Shown: one piece after another, positions 43,447-51,150 of the stretch
Numbering within the stretch: the stretch's first letter is position 1
Layout of the letters: each line of letters opens with the position of its first letter
From: CAXXOK01 sp963675925
GTDB lineage: Bacteria; Bacillota; Clostridia; Christensenellales; Aristaeellaceae
DNA: 64,000 bases
Assembly: GCA_963675925.2 (NCBI GenBank)
Contig: CAXXIB010000004.1
Span: 1,414,362 to 1,478,361, forward strand
Direction: 5' to 3'
Position numbers and translations under genes: made by a program
The notes under the pieces: generated by a model
What the model was told of the DNA's origin: nothing
What the model saw: only the letters and a program-made list of their open reading frames with translations
Database searches by the model: none

Positions 43447-44014
43447 CGTTAACATCATCCCAGAGGGATTGATACGCTTCCTGATAGCGTTTTTCCATGG
43501 GAATCCAGCGCGACTTAAACAGACGAAGCGATGCTTCGTCTTCTCTTTTTTGCAGGCGCTTCAGTTGCTCCGGCGCGGACACGCGCAGCAAATACAGCGC
43601 TGCATTCATTTGCCTGTAGGCCTCCAGAAAGCGGGGATGCAGCGAATAGCTGCCCTCGATGATGGTGCAGTTACGCGCGTCCACCGTAACGGATTTTACG
43701 GAAAAATCGGAACAGTTCAGCGCGCCGTAGGTAAAGGCCTCGCAGCGCTGTAGCGGGGGAAGGACTTCGCTTAAAAAGCGTTCGTAGTGAATATTGCCGC
43801 CCGGTTCCGCTAGCCGCTGCGGGGTGCGCAGCGCTTTGGGCAGGAAAAAATCATCCATATGAATAACGCTGCAACCGCAGCGCGCGGCCAGCTGCGCGGC
43901 GAGCGTTGTTTTACCCGCCGCGCAGTCGCCGTCTATCACCAGCACCGCACGTGTGCTGGTTTGCAGCTGTGCCTCCAAAGAGGAGAACATGGTATGCATG
44001 GTTTCTTGGTTCAT
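43433..44014 (-). CDS. Small P-loop kinase (uridine kinase-like), coupled to an ECF S component
   Basis: A 193-residue kinase of the uridine/pantothenate/phosphoribulokinase group: Walker A GDCAAGKT (29-36), MDDFFLP after it, and a LID-like arginine-rich segment (LKRLQKREDEASLRLFKSRW, core KRLQKREDEA). Its ATG overlaps the stop of the ECF S-component gene (ATGA), so the two are made together. A kinase acting on the imported vitamin or nucleoside to trap it is a natural reading. The substrate cannot be fixed from sequence. Confidence 0.8.
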   Translation of the reverse strand: MNQETMHTMFSSLEAQLQTSTRAVLVIDGDCAAGKTTLAAQLAARCGCSVIHMDDFFLPKALRTPQRLAEPGGNIHYERFLSEVLPPLQRCEAFTYGALNCSDFSVKSVTVDARNCTIIEGSYSLHPRFLEAYRQMNAALYLLRVSAPEQLKRLQKREDEASLRLFKSRWIPMEKRYQEAYQSLWDDVNVING

Positions 44015-44535
44015 GCCATCAGCTTTGCGCGCCGCAGTGCCAATACCAGGACCGGAATCAGCACAAGCTGCACCACAATGCCCGGCCAGGCGTTGACAAA
44101 CGCACCGGCAAAGAACATCGGCAGGGTGAATGCGTTGGTCATAAACAGGGCATACAGCGCAAAGGTAATCACGCCCCAGACCACGCGGCCCAGCAGCATG
44201 GAAACGATCAGGGAAACATATACATTAACCGTTGTTTTTTGCAGCGCATTATACACCATGCCGGCAAACATGCCGTAGGCAGCCAGCTCAAACGCCATGG
44301 CAAGGGCGGTGGGCATCATTGGCGGCATGCCGATCAACACAGAGCGTAGCAGCGGGGCAATGAATCCAACGGCAAGACCCCAGGGCCAGCCGCATACGAA
44401 CCCGCACAAAAGCACCGGAATGTGCATGGGCAGCAGCATGCCGCCAAGCAGCATATTGCCCGTCAGGTAGGGGAGCACATAAGCGATGCCTAAGAACATC
44501 GCGCTGAGAACCAGTTGTTTTACATTAAATTTCAT
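44011..44535 (-). CDS. ECF transporter substrate-binding (S) component
   Basis: A 174-residue membrane protein with six predicted helices and a small N-terminal KFNVKQLVLSAMFLGIAYVLPYL typical of S components (core LVLSAMFLGIAYVL), with LPMHIPVLLCGF and MPPMMPTALAMAFELAAYG inside. It captures a vitamin for the shared ECF module, which is encoded on the opposite strand at 45769-48651. The middle motif recalls PanT-like components, a weak hint at pantothenate. TAGGAGG precedes the ATG. It is coupled to the kinase that follows. Confidence 0.85.
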   Translation of the reverse strand: MKFNVKQLVLSAMFLGIAYVLPYLTGNMLLGGMLLPMHIPVLLCGFVCGWPWGLAVGFIAPLLRSVLIGMPPMMPTALAMAFELAAYGMFAGMVYNALQKTTVNVYVSLIVSMLLGRVVWGVITFALYALFMTNAFTLPMFFAGAFVNAWPGIVVQLVLIPVLVLALRRAKLMA

Positions 44536-44583
44536 GGATGGAACCTCCTAAAGTGATGGTTGCATTGCTTCAGGCAAGGCTCA

Positions 44584-44598
44584 CTGTCTTCATGACAA
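44584..44598. promoter_or_regulatory. Palindromic box 1 upstream of the ECF S component
   Basis: CTGTCTTCATGACAA, an inverted repeat TGTC-N5-GACA. A near-identical box lies 42 bases away at 44626, about four helical turns, so both would face the same side of the DNA. Confidence 0.45.
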
Positions 44599-44624
44599 CG
44601 GCTGGAAATCTATTGGGGTCCCCG

Positions 44625-44641
44625 CCTGTCTTCATGGCAGG
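44625..44641. promoter_or_regulatory. Palindromic box 2 upstream of the ECF S component
   Basis: CCTGTCTTCATGGCAGG, the second copy of the same box, sharing CTGTCTTCATG with box 1. Candidate operator, or paired RNA hairpins in the leader of the S-component gene. Confidence 0.45.
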
Positions 44642-44671
44642 TCTGGGGAGAAAGCTTTGGGTGGTGCTTGC

Positions 44672-45166
44672 TTATCGCAGCAGCTTTTGTGCCAGAGGCA
44701 TACACAGCAGGCGATAATGCGGCTGATAGGCATTGCGGAATGATTCGGAATGGTGCACCGGCGGGCAGCCCTGTTGCTGCCATGTGGTGAGCCATGCGGC
44801 CATCCCGCGAACGGGCAGAGCGGCGAGTATCGGTAGCAGGGCTTGCAAATCTTCCGGCGTGCCGGTGTGCTCCCGCGCGGTTTGGATAAACAGCGTGGCA
44901 AGCTGCGCGGCGGTCTCGGGTGAGTATGCGGCGCGTGTCATGTGCAGGCGGCACAGGCCGCCGCCAATCGGCTCGGGGTTGCAGGGCACGGGTGTATCCT
45001 GCACGGATTGCCATTCCTCGCGGATGAACGCAGCGGCGCGAGTCTCGTCTGCTATCATATGCTCCGGGCCCAGTGCGCTTTGGTACGCCAGCTTGCCGTA
45101 GTCCTGCGGCTGCATCAGCGGATAGCGTTGTTGATGAGCGTTGAGAATATCGGCAAAGTTTTCCAC
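44672..45166 (-). CDS. Uncharacterised protein (YQSALGPEHMI motif)
   Basis: A 164-residue soluble protein. I set the start at GTG 45166 (VENFADILNAHQQRYP), four bases after the stop of the DUF3842 gene; the frame opens earlier at an ATG inside that gene. Visible features are a conserved-looking LAYQSALGPEHMIAD segment, GGGLCRLHMTRA, and a C-terminal HYRLLCMPLAQKLL. No membrane segments or known catalytic motif. It is the middle gene of a minus-strand unit DUF3842, this gene, then the ECF S component. I do not recognise its function. Confidence 0.7.
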   Translation of the reverse strand: MENFADILNAHQQRYPLMQPQDYGKLAYQSALGPEHMIADETRAAAFIREEWQSVQDTPVPCNPEPIGGGLCRLHMTRAAYSPETAAQLATLFIQTAREHTGTPEDLQALLPILAALPVRGMAAWLTTWQQQGCPPVHHSESFRNAYQPHYRLLCMPLAQKLLR

Positions 45167-45170
45167 AGCG

Positions 45171-45587
45171 CTACGCCTGCCCGGCAATCTGCGAAACAGC
45201 ACGGACTACACCCTGTACAGCCTGGCCTACAGGCTGGTCCAAAACACCGATGATCATATTATCACACTGGTTCATGGGAACCAGCACACGCTTGGCAAGG
45301 CTTTGCCCGACGGCGGTTGCCATCACGGGGGTGATTTCGCCGTGCATCGAATCGGCAATGACAATGCCAATCGGCCCGATGATGATATCGGCCGTCCTGC
45401 AGCCCACAACCACGGCGTTTTCGCCTGTAGCAGCGGTATCCGCCCCGGCTTTTAGCATGGCGGCTGTCGCAATGGAGTTCACGCCGACTGCATGGATGGC
45501 ATATCCGGCGTCGCTGTCCTTCAGGGCCGCGATAATCAGCTTTCCAAGCCCTCCGCCATGGCCGTCGATGACAAGTATAGTAGGCAT
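45171..45587 (-). CDS. DUF3842 family protein
   Basis: A 138-residue protein beginning MPTILVIDGHGGGLGKLI, a Rossmann-like glycine-rich start, then VGVNSIATAAMLKAGAD, ATGENAVVVGCRTADIIIGPIGIV and LVPMNQCDNMIIGV, the DUF3842 pattern of Clostridia. AAAGGAG precedes the ATG at 45587; the frame runs on upstream but without a site. Function unknown; a small-ligand- or nucleotide-binding role is possible. It heads the minus-strand unit that diverges from the riboflavin kinase-EcfA gene. Confidence 0.85.
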   Translation of the reverse strand: MPTILVIDGHGGGLGKLIIAALKDSDAGYAIHAVGVNSIATAAMLKAGADTAATGENAVVVGCRTADIIIGPIGIVIADSMHGEITPVMATAVGQSLAKRVLVPMNQCDNMIIGVLDQPVGQAVQGVVRAVSQIAGQA

Positions 45588-45647
45588 TTGCGTAAACTCC
45601 TTTCCTGTGTGTTTCGGTGCCCGGAAAATCGCCGGACAACAAGGGGA

Positions 45648-45677
45648 ATTGTACCATACTTCGCTACCTGTGCGCAA
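45648..45677 (-). promoter_or_regulatory. Promoter of the DUF3842 unit
   Basis: Minus strand TTGCGC, 18-base spacer, TACAAT. It is divergent from the fusion-gene promoter 18 bases away. Confidence 0.5.
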
Positions 45678-45694
45678 CGCCGGAGGGCTTTGCA

Positions 45695-45723
45695 TTGACG
45701 CGGTATATCCACTGCTATATAAT
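45695..45723 (+). promoter_or_regulatory. Promoter of the riboflavin kinase-EcfA operon
   Basis: TTGACG, 17-base spacer, perfect TATAAT. Transcription should begin near 45730, about 40 bases before the GTG start, showing that the riboflavin kinase part is the true N-terminus. Confidence 0.85.
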
Positions 45724-45768
45724 ATAGTTTTGCAGCCATCTGTAATGCTATGTAAGGGAGGTCCGGAC

Positions 45769-47007
45769 GTGAACAACAAGCTGCCATTCACCGTACGCGG
45801 CGTAACCGTGCCGGGCAAACGGCTGGGAACCGAGCTTGGGTTTCCTACAGCCAATTTGGAGTATCCAATTGGGCTGGATATGCCGGAAAGCGGTGTGTAC
45901 ATCGCCCTGGCGGAGGTCGCCCATCGCAGGTACCTGGCCATTTTAAGCCAGGGGAAACACCCCACCGCACCTGACAGCAACCCGACCATCGAAGCCCATT
46001 TGCTGGACTTCGCCGGTGGAGACCTGTACAAGCAGACCCTGACACTAACCTATCTGCATTTCCTTCGCAAAGAAGAAAAGTTTGAAACCTTCGATGCGCT
46101 CAAGCAGCAAATCGCCAGGGATAGAGATGATGCCCACGCCTGGCTTGCGGAAAACGGAAGCGAGCTCATCAAGCCCGAACCTGTGACGCTGGAAAACGTC
46201 AGCTACCGCTATGACGAGGAAACCCGCCAGGCGGTGGACGATGTAAGCATGGCGGTCAAAGCGGGCGAGTTTGTGGCAATCCTTGGGCATAATGGTTCAG
46301 GAAAATCCACGCTGGCCAAGCTGATGAATGCGCTGTATCTGCCAACGGACGGGCGCGTTATTGTATGTGGACTGGACACCAAAAAGGAGCCCCAGCTGTG
46401 GAACATCCGTAAACATGCGGGCATGGTGTTTCAAAACCCGGATAACCAGATTGTGGCCACCGTGGTACGGGAAGATGTGGCCTTCGGCCTTGAAAACATG
46501 GGCATACCCCGTGAGCAGATGATTGAACGCATTGAAGCCGCGCTGGACGCCGTATCCATGAAAGACTATGCCGCCGCTGCGCCCCATATGCTGTCCGGCG
46601 GGCAAAAGCAGCGCGTGGCTGTAGCGGGTGTGCTGGCTATGCAGCCGGATGTAATGGTTATGGATGAATCCACCGCCATGCTGGACCCCACCGGCCGCCG
46701 CGAGATTTTTGAAACCTCACGCAAACTAAACAAAGAAAATCACATCACCGTGGTGTGGATTACGCATTTTATGGAAGAAGCCGCCATGGCCGACCGTGTC
46801 ATCGTACTAAACGAAGGCAAAATTGCCATGAACGACACGCCGCAAGCGGTGTTTTCCCAAGTGGATGCCCTGCGTGAACTGGGGCTGGATGTACCGCCGA
46901 TGGCGATGCTGGCCAAAATGCTTGGGCAGCGCGGCCTGACCCTGAAGGATGGCATCCTCACGGTGGACGATATGGTAAAGGAGCTGAAGGTATGCCTATC
47001 CGAGTAG
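45769..47007 (+). CDS. Riboflavin kinase fused to energy-coupling factor ATPase EcfA1
   Basis: A 412-residue two-domain protein, start GTG 45769 with AGGGAGG seven bases upstream. Residues about 5-130 are a complete flavokinase domain: GKRLGTELGFPTAN (ATP/Mg loop, 16-29), PTIEAHLLDF with the catalytic-type glutamate E75, and FLRKEEKFETFDALKQQI. Residues 139-412 are an ECF ATPase: Walker A GHNGSGKST (173-181), Q-loop, LSGGQ (275-279), Walker B VMVMDE (295-300). No stop or second binding site separates them. Flavokinase is normally joined to FAD synthetase, not to a transporter ATPase. ecfA2, ecfT and truA follow. It could make FMN at the site of riboflavin import. Confidence 0.9.
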   Translation: MNNKLPFTVRGVTVPGKRLGTELGFPTANLEYPIGLDMPESGVYIALAEVAHRRYLAILSQGKHPTAPDSNPTIEAHLLDFAGGDLYKQTLTLTYLHFLRKEEKFETFDALKQQIARDRDDAHAWLAENGSELIKPEPVTLENVSYRYDEETRQAVDDVSMAVKAGEFVAILGHNGSGKSTLAKLMNALYLPTDGRVIVCGLDTKKEPQLWNIRKHAGMVFQNPDNQIVATVVREDVAFGLENMGIPREQMIERIEAALDAVSMKDYAAAAPHMLSGGQKQRVAVAGVLAMQPDVMVMDESTAMLDPTGRREIFETSRKLNKENHITVVWITHFMEEAAMADRVIVLNEGKIAMNDTPQAVFSQVDALRELGLDVPPMAMLAKMLGQRGLTLKDGILTVDDMVKELKVCLSE

Positions 47008-47855
47008 AAAACCTGTCGCATACCTATATGCCCGGCAGTCCGTTTTCCGCCACGGCGATTCATAACCTGTCGCTGACCATTGATGACGGCGAGTTCATCG
47101 GCATTTTAGGGCATACGGGCTCCGGAAAAACCACGTTTGTGCAGCATTTAAACGGCCTTTTAATGCCAACAAGCGGCACTGTGGTGGTTAACGGGACCGA
47201 TATTGTGGCCAAAGGCGCGGGCCTGCGCGAGCTGCGCAAGCAAGTGGGCCTGGTTTTCCAGTACCCGGAATATCAGTTGTTTGAAGAAACGGTGGTTAAG
47301 GATATCGCCTTCGGGCCCAAAAATATCGGCTGCGACAAAGAGGAAATTGACCGCCGCGTGCACTGGGCGTGCGAGCAGGTGGGCATTGATTACGATACGA
47401 CCGGCAAGGTGTCGCCGTTTGAACTGTCGGGCGGGCAAATGCGCCGTGTGGCAATCGCCGGGGTGCTGGCTATGCAGCCGAAAGTGCTGATCTTGGATGA
47501 GCCAACCGCAGGGTTGGACCCGGAGGGCAGACGGTCCATCCTCAAGATGATCAAATCCCTGCACACCGAAACCAAGATGACCGTCATTATGGTCAGCCAT
47601 AATATGGATGATATCGCATCCCTGGCGACCCGCCTGATCGTGATGAACCGGGGAACGCTGGAGATGGAAGGAACCCCGCGCGAAGTATTCAAACAAGCCG
47701 AGCGGCTGCAGGCAATCGGTCTGGGTGTGCCACAGGGCGCGGAACTGGCCCAGCGCTTGCGTGCAGAAGGCTTTAACCTGCCTGATGATATTTACACCCT
47801 GGAAGAGGTGCGCGATGCCATCCTGCAGCTGAAGGGGGTGCCAGAGCATGTTTAA
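46992..47855 (+). CDS. ecfA2: Energy-coupling factor ATPase EcfA2
   Basis: A 287-residue ABC ATPase: Walker A GHTGSGKT, the ECF-type Q-loop VFQYPEYQLFEETV, signature LSGGQMRRVAIAG, Walker B VLILDEPTAGLD and switch histidine in VSHNMDD. It pairs with EcfA1 to drive the EcfT/S complex. The gene starts 16 bases inside the end of the fusion gene and overlaps ecfT by eight bases, so the three are tightly coupled. Confidence 0.96.
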   Translation: MPIRVENLSHTYMPGSPFSATAIHNLSLTIDDGEFIGILGHTGSGKTTFVQHLNGLLMPTSGTVVVNGTDIVAKGAGLRELRKQVGLVFQYPEYQLFEETVVKDIAFGPKNIGCDKEEIDRRVHWACEQVGIDYDTTGKVSPFELSGGQMRRVAIAGVLAMQPKVLILDEPTAGLDPEGRRSILKMIKSLHTETKMTVIMVSHNMDDIASLATRLIVMNRGTLEMEGTPREVFKQAERLQAIGLGVPQGAELAQRLRAEGFNLPDDIYTLEEVRDAILQLKGVPEHV

Positions 47856-48651
47856 GGACATCACACTGGGCCAGTACATGCCCGGCAACACCGTGGTGCA
47901 CCGGCTGGACCCGCGCGCAAAAATCATGCTCACGCTGGTGTATATCGCCATGGTGTTCACGGTGGAATCGCCGCTGTTTTACTGTATCCCGGCGGTCTAT
48001 GTGTTTATGGTAGCGCATCTGGCGGGACTATCGTTTAAGCAGCTGCTGAAAACGCTGAAGCCGCTGCGCATTCTGCTGATTCTCACCTTTGTGCTCAACA
48101 TATTTTTCTCCGGCGGACAAACCGTGCTCATTCACTGGAAGTTTATCTCCATTTCGCAGGAGGGCCTGCTGCTGGCGGTGCATTTCTCGCTGCGGCTGAT
48201 ATTTCTGGTGCTGGGTACGTCCATCCTGACGCTGACGACTTCGCCGGTCGCGCTGTCCGATGGCATCGAGATCCTGCTCACGCCGCTGAAAAAAGTGCGC
48301 TTCCCTGTGCACGAACTGGCCATGATGATGACCATTGCGCTGCGCTTTATCCCCACCCTGATTGAGGAAACCGACAAGATTATGAAGGCGCAAAAGGCCA
48401 GAGGTGCGGATTTTGAATCCGGCAACCTCATTGCCCGCGCCAAAGCGATGACCCCGCTGCTTGTGCCCTTGTTTGTTAGTGCATTTCGCCGTGCGGGTGA
48501 GCTGGCCATGGCCATGGAAGCCCGCTGCTACCACGGCGGCGAGGGGCGCACCCGCCTGCGCGTGCTGCGCTTAACCCGCGAGGACGCCCGCGCCAGTCTG
48601 GTATCGGTCTTGATGCTCTGCGCGGTGATCGCCTGTAGCATACTGTGGTAG
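47848..48651 (+). CDS. ecfT: Energy-coupling factor transmembrane protein EcfT
   Basis: A 267-residue membrane protein, about five or six helices. The cytoplasmic coupling motifs AQKARGAD and AMEARCYHGG (the two Ala-Arg-Gly-type signatures) contact the ATPases. HRLDPRAKIMLTLVYI is the usual EcfT start. It serves several S components. truA follows with a 14-base gap, the common Firmicutes order. Confidence 0.95.
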   Translation: MFKDITLGQYMPGNTVVHRLDPRAKIMLTLVYIAMVFTVESPLFYCIPAVYVFMVAHLAGLSFKQLLKTLKPLRILLILTFVLNIFFSGGQTVLIHWKFISISQEGLLLAVHFSLRLIFLVLGTSILTLTTSPVALSDGIEILLTPLKKVRFPVHELAMMMTIALRFIPTLIEETDKIMKAQKARGADFESGNLIARAKAMTPLLVPLFVSAFRRAGELAMAMEARCYHGGEGRTRLRVLRLTREDARASLVSVLMLCAVIACSILW

Positions 48652-48665
48652 CGGGGGAGATCGGG

Positions 48666-49490
48666 ATGATGGTCGAAACCGCGCCAAACGTGCGTGAAAA
48701 GCCGATGCTGGATAGCGGCGTGCGCCGCATCCTGCTGACGATCAGCTACGATGGCACAAACTACGTCGGCTGGCAGCACCAGCTGAATGGCATGTCCGTT
48801 CAGCAGAAGGTGGAGGAAGCGCTGCATGCGCTGCTGGGTACCCAAACGCCAATCACCGGTGCCAGCCGTACCGATGCGGGTGTTCACGCCATGGGGCAAT
48901 GTGCGCACTTTGATACGCGCTCGACCATACCGGCGGATCGCTTTCCTTACGCGCTCAATACCCACCTACCGCCGGATATCAAGGTGACCCACGGGCGGGA
49001 GGTAGACGGGTTCTTCCACGCCCGTTACGATGCCATCGGCAAAACCTACACCTACCGCATCCTCAACACACCCCACCCAAGCGCACTATACCGCCACTAT
49101 ATGGCGCATGTGCCCTTGCAACTCGATACCCAGGCGATGAGTTTGGCTGCGCAGGACATACTGGGCACGCACGACTTTGCGGCGTTTCAGGCGGTGGGCG
49201 GCTCGGTGAAAACGACCGTGCGCACCATAGACCACGCCGAGCTTACCCGGACTGATGATCAGCTGACCTTCACCGTGCAGGGCAATGCGTTTTTGTACAA
49301 CATGGTGCGCATCATCGTGGGGACGCTGCTGGAGATTGGCAAGGGCAAGCTGGATGTACATTGTTTTACTTCGGCGTTTGAAACGAAAAACCGCCGCGAC
49401 CTGGGCCCGACGGCCCCTGCCTGCGGTCTGGAACTAACCCAAGTGTTCTACCCGCATGCGTCGTCCAAGCGCAAAGAGAAGGAATACTAA
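48666..49490 (+). CDS. truA: tRNA pseudouridine(38-40) synthase TruA
   Basis: A 274-residue enzyme. The catalytic aspartate lies in GASRTDAGVHAMGQ. YDGTNYVGWQHQ opens the fold, and GKTYTYRI and FLYNMVRIIVGTLLEIG are conserved. The start is set at 48666, after GGGGGAG; the frame begins slightly earlier within ecfT. It modifies U38-U40 in the tRNA anticodon stem. It is part of the ECF operon, and an MreB-like gene follows 43 bases later. Confidence 0.95.
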   Translation: MMVETAPNVREKPMLDSGVRRILLTISYDGTNYVGWQHQLNGMSVQQKVEEALHALLGTQTPITGASRTDAGVHAMGQCAHFDTRSTIPADRFPYALNTHLPPDIKVTHGREVDGFFHARYDAIGKTYTYRILNTPHPSALYRHYMAHVPLQLDTQAMSLAAQDILGTHDFAAFQAVGGSVKTTVRTIDHAELTRTDDQLTFTVQGNAFLYNMVRIIVGTLLEIGKGKLDVHCFTSAFETKNRRDLGPTAPACGLELTQVFYPHASSKRKEKEY

Positions 49491-49533
49491 CAAATCCCGG
49501 CGAATTCCGCAGGGAAGAGGTGTTTTTAAAAGC

Positions 49534-50562
49534 ATGGCAAGTGTCAGCGATTTAGCGATTGATCTGGGAACCAGCAATATCACGATTTATATGAGGGGCC
49601 GTGGCATTATTCTGCAAGAGCCTACGGTGATTGCCATCGACCGGGACACGCACGACGTGATTGCCTTTGGCAGCGACGCCGCGCGGATGATCGGCCGTAC
49701 GCCGGGCAATATCCTGGCCCTCCGGCCGCTTCGCGATGGAACGATTTCCGATTACGAACTGCTTTCGATTATGCTCAAGGGCTTTGTGATGAAAGCGATT
49801 GGTAAGCGCGTATTTGTGCGCCCGCGTTCGGTTATGGCTTTGCCCACAGGCATCAACGAGATGGAAAAGCGATCCATTATCTCCACCATGCTGGATGCCG
49901 GTATGCGCCGCACCCAGCTTTTAGACCGTACCATCGCGGCCGCGCTTGGCTCCGGCCTGCCCATTGATGAAGCCTACGGCACCATGATTGTGGATATTTC
50001 CGCGGGCGTCAGCGATATCGCGGTGCTTTCCATGGGCAAAACCGTGGTCAGCGACTGTGTGAAAATCGGTGGCGACCGCTTTAACGATGGCATTATACGG
50101 CATCTGCGCCGCAAGCATAACCTGCTGATTGGTGAACTGACCGCCGAGGAGCTTAAGCGCAACATCGGCTCGGCCATCCCGCGCACGGAGCAGCTGTACA
50201 TGGAGGTTACGGGGCGTAACCTGATTACTGGACTGCCCAAAACCATGCGCATCACCAGTGACGATGTGATCGAATCCATTAACGAGCCGCTCCAGCAGCT
50301 GATTGAAAGCATTCACGGCGTGCTGGAACATACGCCGGCGGAGCTGGCGGCGGATGTGTTTGACTACGGCATCATGTTCACCGGCGGCGGGGCCGACCTG
50401 TTCGGCCTGTGCGAGGCCGTGGCTGACGCACTGAACATCCCCTGCTCGGTGGCAGAGGAACCGCAGAAGAATGTGGTGATGGGCTGTGCGAAGGTGCTGG
50501 AAAACAGTGCCGATCTCGGACGACTGCTGGAGACCGGGCACAGACGGATACTCAGCCGTTAA
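49534..50562 (+). CDS. mreB: MreB/Mbl-like actin homologue
   Basis: A 342-residue bacterial actin. Phosphate-1 motif LAIDLGTSNITIYMRG, MALPTGINEMEKRSI, VDISAGVSDIAVLS (phosphate 2) and the adenosine motif IMFTGGGADLFGL are in order. It polymerises under the membrane and guides lateral wall synthesis. The ATG at 49534 has AAGAGG rather far upstream (about 13 bases), so initiation may be weak. mreC and mreD do not follow, so it is a stand-alone paralogue and may be Mbl rather than the main MreB. Confidence 0.9.
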   Translation: MASVSDLAIDLGTSNITIYMRGRGIILQEPTVIAIDRDTHDVIAFGSDAARMIGRTPGNILALRPLRDGTISDYELLSIMLKGFVMKAIGKRVFVRPRSVMALPTGINEMEKRSIISTMLDAGMRRTQLLDRTIAAALGSGLPIDEAYGTMIVDISAGVSDIAVLSMGKTVVSDCVKIGGDRFNDGIIRHLRRKHNLLIGELTAEELKRNIGSAIPRTEQLYMEVTGRNLITGLPKTMRITSDDVIESINEPLQQLIESIHGVLEHTPAELAADVFDYGIMFTGGGADLFGLCEAVADALNIPCSVAEEPQKNVVMGCAKVLENSADLGRLLETGHRRILSR

Positions 50563-50571
50563 GCTGTTTGT

Positions 50572-51150
50572 TTATTTGCTGATCTCGTCCAGAGACAGCT
50601 CATACGCGGGGACAAACTCCCGCATAAAATCATCCACTTCAGGCATCTCCAGATCGGAGATGCTTTTTTCAATGGAGGCCTGCGCCTGAATAAACTCAAG
50701 GTTACCCGCTTTTTTCTCCTCCACGCACTTGATATAGGCGCAGATGCGGTCGGCGGCCTTCACCACTTTCCACGGATAGCTGTCCTTATCCGGCATCAGG
50801 TAGGGGCGGTAGGTGGTCTGCAAATCATCCGGCAGCATGGTCAGCAGCTGCTGATTAGCCATGGCTTCGATGGTTTTATAGGCCTTTTTAATTTCGGGAT
50901 TTTTATACTTGACCGGGGTTGGTAAATCACCGGTCAGCACTTCGCCCACATCGTGGTACAGTGCCAGGGTGGTTATGGTTTCGGGGTTCAGGGTTTTACC
51001 GTGGCGCGTGTTGGCCAGCACAGCCAGGGCGTGGGCGATCATCGCACACTGCATGGAGTGCTCCATATCATTTTCGGGAATGGTATTGCGCATCAGCCCC
51101 CAACGTTGAATCAACTTGAGGCGGTTTAGATAGGCAAAGAAGGGATTCAT
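50572..51150 (-). CDS. HD-domain 5'-deoxynucleotidase (YfbR-like)
   Basis: A 192-residue HD phosphohydrolase. ENDMEHSMQCAMIAHAL gives the first histidine, LALYHDVGEVLTGDLPTPVKY matches the E. coli YfbR motif HHDxxEVLTGDLPTPVKY, and VVKAADRICAYIKC the last aspartate. It dephosphorylates deoxynucleoside 5'-monophosphates. The ATG overlaps the HAD stop (ATGA), so it is coupled to the phosphatase upstream. It ends nine bases from the convergent MreB-like stop with no clear terminator. Confidence 0.9.
   Translation of the reverse strand: MNPFFAYLNRLKLIQRWGLMRNTIPENDMEHSMQCAMIAHALAVLANTRHGKTLNPETITTLALYHDVGEVLTGDLPTPVKYKNPEIKKAYKTIEAMANQQLLTMLPDDLQTTYRPYLMPDKDSYPWKVVKAADRICAYIKCVEEKKAGNLEFIQAQASIEKSISDLEMPEVDDFMREFVPAYELSLDEISK

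Noticed and set aside
44584..44641. NiaR-type niacin repressor sites before the ECF S component
   Set aside because: The TGTC...GACA symmetry and the nearby nad genes suggested this, but nadA lacks a similar box and I cannot recall the consensus with certainty.
45250..45768. Upstream in-frame extension of the riboflavin kinase-EcfA protein
   Set aside because: It is antisense to DUF3842 and lies upstream of the promoter at 45695; GTG 45769 has the binding site.
45588..46031. Upstream in-frame extension of the DUF3842 protein
   Set aside because: Antisense to the fusion gene and beyond the DUF3842 promoter; the start at 45587 has AAAGGAG.
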